Of a stretch of 21,373 nt of DNA, positions 19,701 to 21,373 are shown one piece after another. Positions within the stretch are counted from its first letter, which is position 1, and each line of letters starts with the position of its first letter. This stretch comes from Paulinella micropora. Its lineage: Eukaryota; Cercozoa; Imbricatea; Euglyphida. The stretch lies in the NCBI GenBank assembly GCA_009731375.1, contig BJOX01000086.1:1040036-1061408 (forward strand). The letters are read 5' to 3'. The position numbers were made by a program, and so were the translations under genes. The notes under the pieces are model-generated. The model was given only the letters and a program-made list of their open reading frames with translations. It made no database searches and had not been told where the DNA came from.

Positions 19701-21373
19701 AGTGCGCTGCCTGCCAGCACTTCGCTGACGTCGCTGACCTCTGCGGGGCAGCTAAGCGCCTCTGCGCTAAAGGTGCCGGCCTCTCTGCCAGGCAGTACTT
19801 TGCTAGTGACCCTCGACTCCAGTGGTCAGCTAGCGACAGGGGCTGCTAGCTCACTGTCACTCAGCGGTGCAGGCGGCACCAGTACGCTTTCCGCGGCAGC
19901 CTCTGGCTCTTCCGCTCTCAAGCTGCCTACCGCCCTGCCGGGAAGCACATCGATAGTGACACTCGATTCCGGTGGTCAGCTAGCGACAGGGGCTGCTAGC
20001 TCACTGTCACTCAGCGGCGCAGGCGGCACCAGTACGCTTTCCGCTCCTGACACAGGCTCCAGCGCCATCAAGACTTTCAGTGGTCTGCCGTCCGTGGTAT
20101 CGCTAGTCACGGTAGATGGCAGCGGCAGCCTGGCACATGCGCAGCCGGTTGGACACAGTCTTGTTTTTACAGACTCTCCGAGCGGCAGCAGAATGCCTAA
20201 CGGCATGACATCCGCGAGCTGGACGTCGGGCAGTCAGACGTTTGTCGCGAGCGCTAGTGGCTCGTTCAGTACGTCCGTCCCTTATAAGGCGTTTGATGGT
20301 AACGGCACTGGTACTTTCTGGTGTACACCACTGAGCGTCTACAACACCTCAACTGGTGCCTACACCAGCAACAAGTTCAAGACAGTGGGAGGCTCGAACG
20401 TGAATGGGGAGTGGATCCAGCTCGATTTCGGGGCGGAAGTGCGGCTGACCACGTACTACATCACTACCTCTTCAAATAGATCGCCTCGCAAGTGGGTGAT
20501 GGCAGTCAGCGACGACGGGAATACTTGGACCACCTGGCAAGCACAGACAACAAATTACAACTTCGCCGACGCTACAGAAACCGCTTTTACACCTACTGCG
20601 CCCGTGATCTGTCGGTATGCAGTGTTGATAGTAACTGAGAATAGTGGCGTTGATAACTACTTCCAGATCAGCGCGCTGAGTTTCGATTACAGCGGGCTTG
20701 CTCTCAGAGTTAAGAACCTAGCACTCCCCGCAAACGGGACAGACGGCGCCAACAAGAGCTACGTGGACTCGCATACACACACGTCGCCACTGACGATCGG
20801 TACATCTACGATCGCGAGCTCTGGAACAGTCGCGTTGAGCCTGCCCAGCGCGCTGCCCGCCAGCACTTCGCTGACGTCGCTGACCTCTGCGGGGCAGCTG
20901 AGTGCTTCTGTGCTCAAGGTGCCGGCATCTCTGCCCGGTAGCACTTTGCTAGTGACACTCGACTCTGGTGGTCAGCTAGCGACAGGGGCTGCTAGCTCGC
21001 TGTCACTTAGCGGAGCGGGCGGCACCAGCACCCTTTCCGCTCCGGCTTCTGGCTCTTCTGCGCTCCTGCTTCCGACCGCGTTGCCTGCTGCAACATCGCT
21101 AGTCTCGGTGACCAGCGGAGGCTTGCTGCAGCACGGGAACCAGACAATCTCACACGGTTTGACCTTCGCTGCAAGCACTGCCGGGGCCGGACAGGCTGTC
21201 ACACTGCCGGCCTGGACCAGCAACAGCGCTTACACGCCCTCGACCGATCCGAACTGGTCTATCGCGGCTTCGTCCGAAGCTGCATCTCCCTACGTTCTCT
21301 ACAAGTGCTTTGACAAGACGTATGCTACCATCGAATCAGATTGCTGGTCATCAGCTGGCGGTAAATACTACAC
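16796..21373 (+). CDS. Giant modular fibre-like adhesin with discoidin-like domains and YadA-head-like repeats (partial)
   Basis: The ATG at 16796 gives 555 codons to the 838-N gap (18462-19299). The same protein continues in the frame starting at 19303 and is still open at the window end, so it is at least about 1,240 sequenced residues. Residues 7-10 are KRRR; next comes a phage-tail-fibre-like head (GQAGDVLISDGDGGIKW). A discoidin/F5/8 type C-like segment follows (about 92-243; AYLAFDSDFSTLWG to LAFDY), then APKAYVD, then about 468-555 with four or five 16-residue units of the form VAIGxxAGxxxQGxxS, as in YadA heads. After the gap come the end of another discoidin-like segment (to HFGFDY), AANKDYVDGH, Ser/Thr/Leu/Gly-rich linkers (SLSLSGAGGTSTLSA), a full discoidin-like segment (about 20200-20695; YKAFDGNGTGTFW to LSFDY), ANKSYVDSH, linkers and the start of a fourth. 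Such proteins are trimeric surface fibres binding glycans; a virion fibre is inferred. Confidence 0.85.
18199..18461 (+). repeat. 48-bp tandem coding repeats (YadA-head-like) in the fibre gene
   Basis: Units read VAVGDTTGNENQGDNA, VAIGATAGNTNQGARS, VAIGYYAGTTNQGARS and VAIGSHAG..., giving a 16-residue period with the AIG core. They run into the 838-N gap, which probably contains more copies and failed to assemble for that reason. Confidence 0.85.
18462..19299. other. 838-N assembly gap inside the fibre gene
   Basis: The coding frame differs by one position across the gap, so the stated size is not exact. The left edge is inside repeats and the right edge inside a discoidin-like segment. The missing part should hold more YadA-like units and the first half of that segment. 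Confidence 0.8.
19638..21064 (+). repeat. Direct repeats of a linker module of about 280 bp (19638-19919 and 20783-21064)
   Basis: Both copies begin with TCGCCAMTGACGATCGGTAC and encode the same Ser/Thr/Ala/Leu-rich linker (SLPSALPASTSLTSLTSAGQ) with few substitutions. An inner piece of about 85 bp (GGTCAGCTAGCGACAGGGGC) occurs a third time at about 19957-20044. The module follows the YVD motif in both places, defining a domain-plus-linker unit that has been duplicated. Confidence 0.85.

Overview
The window is eukaryotic chromosome or scaffold sequence, probably from an alga or other protist, although I cannot name the organism. The evidence is a spliced dymeclin gene with many short GT-AG introns (several of about 35-60 nt), retrotransposon and MITE remnants, kilobases of tetranucleotide microsatellite, and a GC-rich right end whose genes look viral (uninterrupted, compact, same strand). 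Seven runs of N break the sequence; several sit beside long poly-G or poly-C runs or beside duplicated contig ends, so joins and gap sizes should not be trusted.

Layout. Positions 1-4180 are AT-rich and transposon-derived: a short coding remnant at the left edge, a palindromic MITE-like element (951-1224), and a frameshifted Gag-like pseudogene on the minus strand (about 1671-3142) with CCCH and CCHC zinc fingers. The Gag remnant is bracketed by two direct copies of a sequence of about 190 bp. Positions 4183-9133 hold a dymeclin gene on the minus strand. I can place 16 exons with matching splice phases at every junction except two, each explained by a gap or an unresolved boundary. Its larger introns are filled with microsatellite.

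Positions 9221-12715 are almost entirely GATA, CATA/TATG and CAGA-type repeats, with strand switches that create long palindromes and a perfect 12-bp array of about 25 units. Three or four short unique islands interrupt it. Very long apparent reading frames here are artefacts of a repeat period divisible by three that lacks stop codons.

From 13376 to the right edge the sequence is GC-rich and gene-dense on the plus strand: an unrecognised protein of about 310 aa, three hairpin-forming tandem units of about 209 bp, a 233-aa basic-tailed unknown protein, a 72-aa cysteine-rich protein, and a very large modular fibre-like protein that runs off the window. The fibre combines a tail-fibre-like N-terminus, at least four discoidin-like (F5/8 type C) segments, phage-tail-style A-x-K-x-YVD motifs and YadA-head-like repeats. 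The last two genes share a 19-bp pyrimidine-rich element about 40 nt before their ATG codons. The simplest reading is part of an endogenous large DNA virus or virus-like element; a chimeric scaffold is the main alternative because repeats and gaps separate it from dymeclin.
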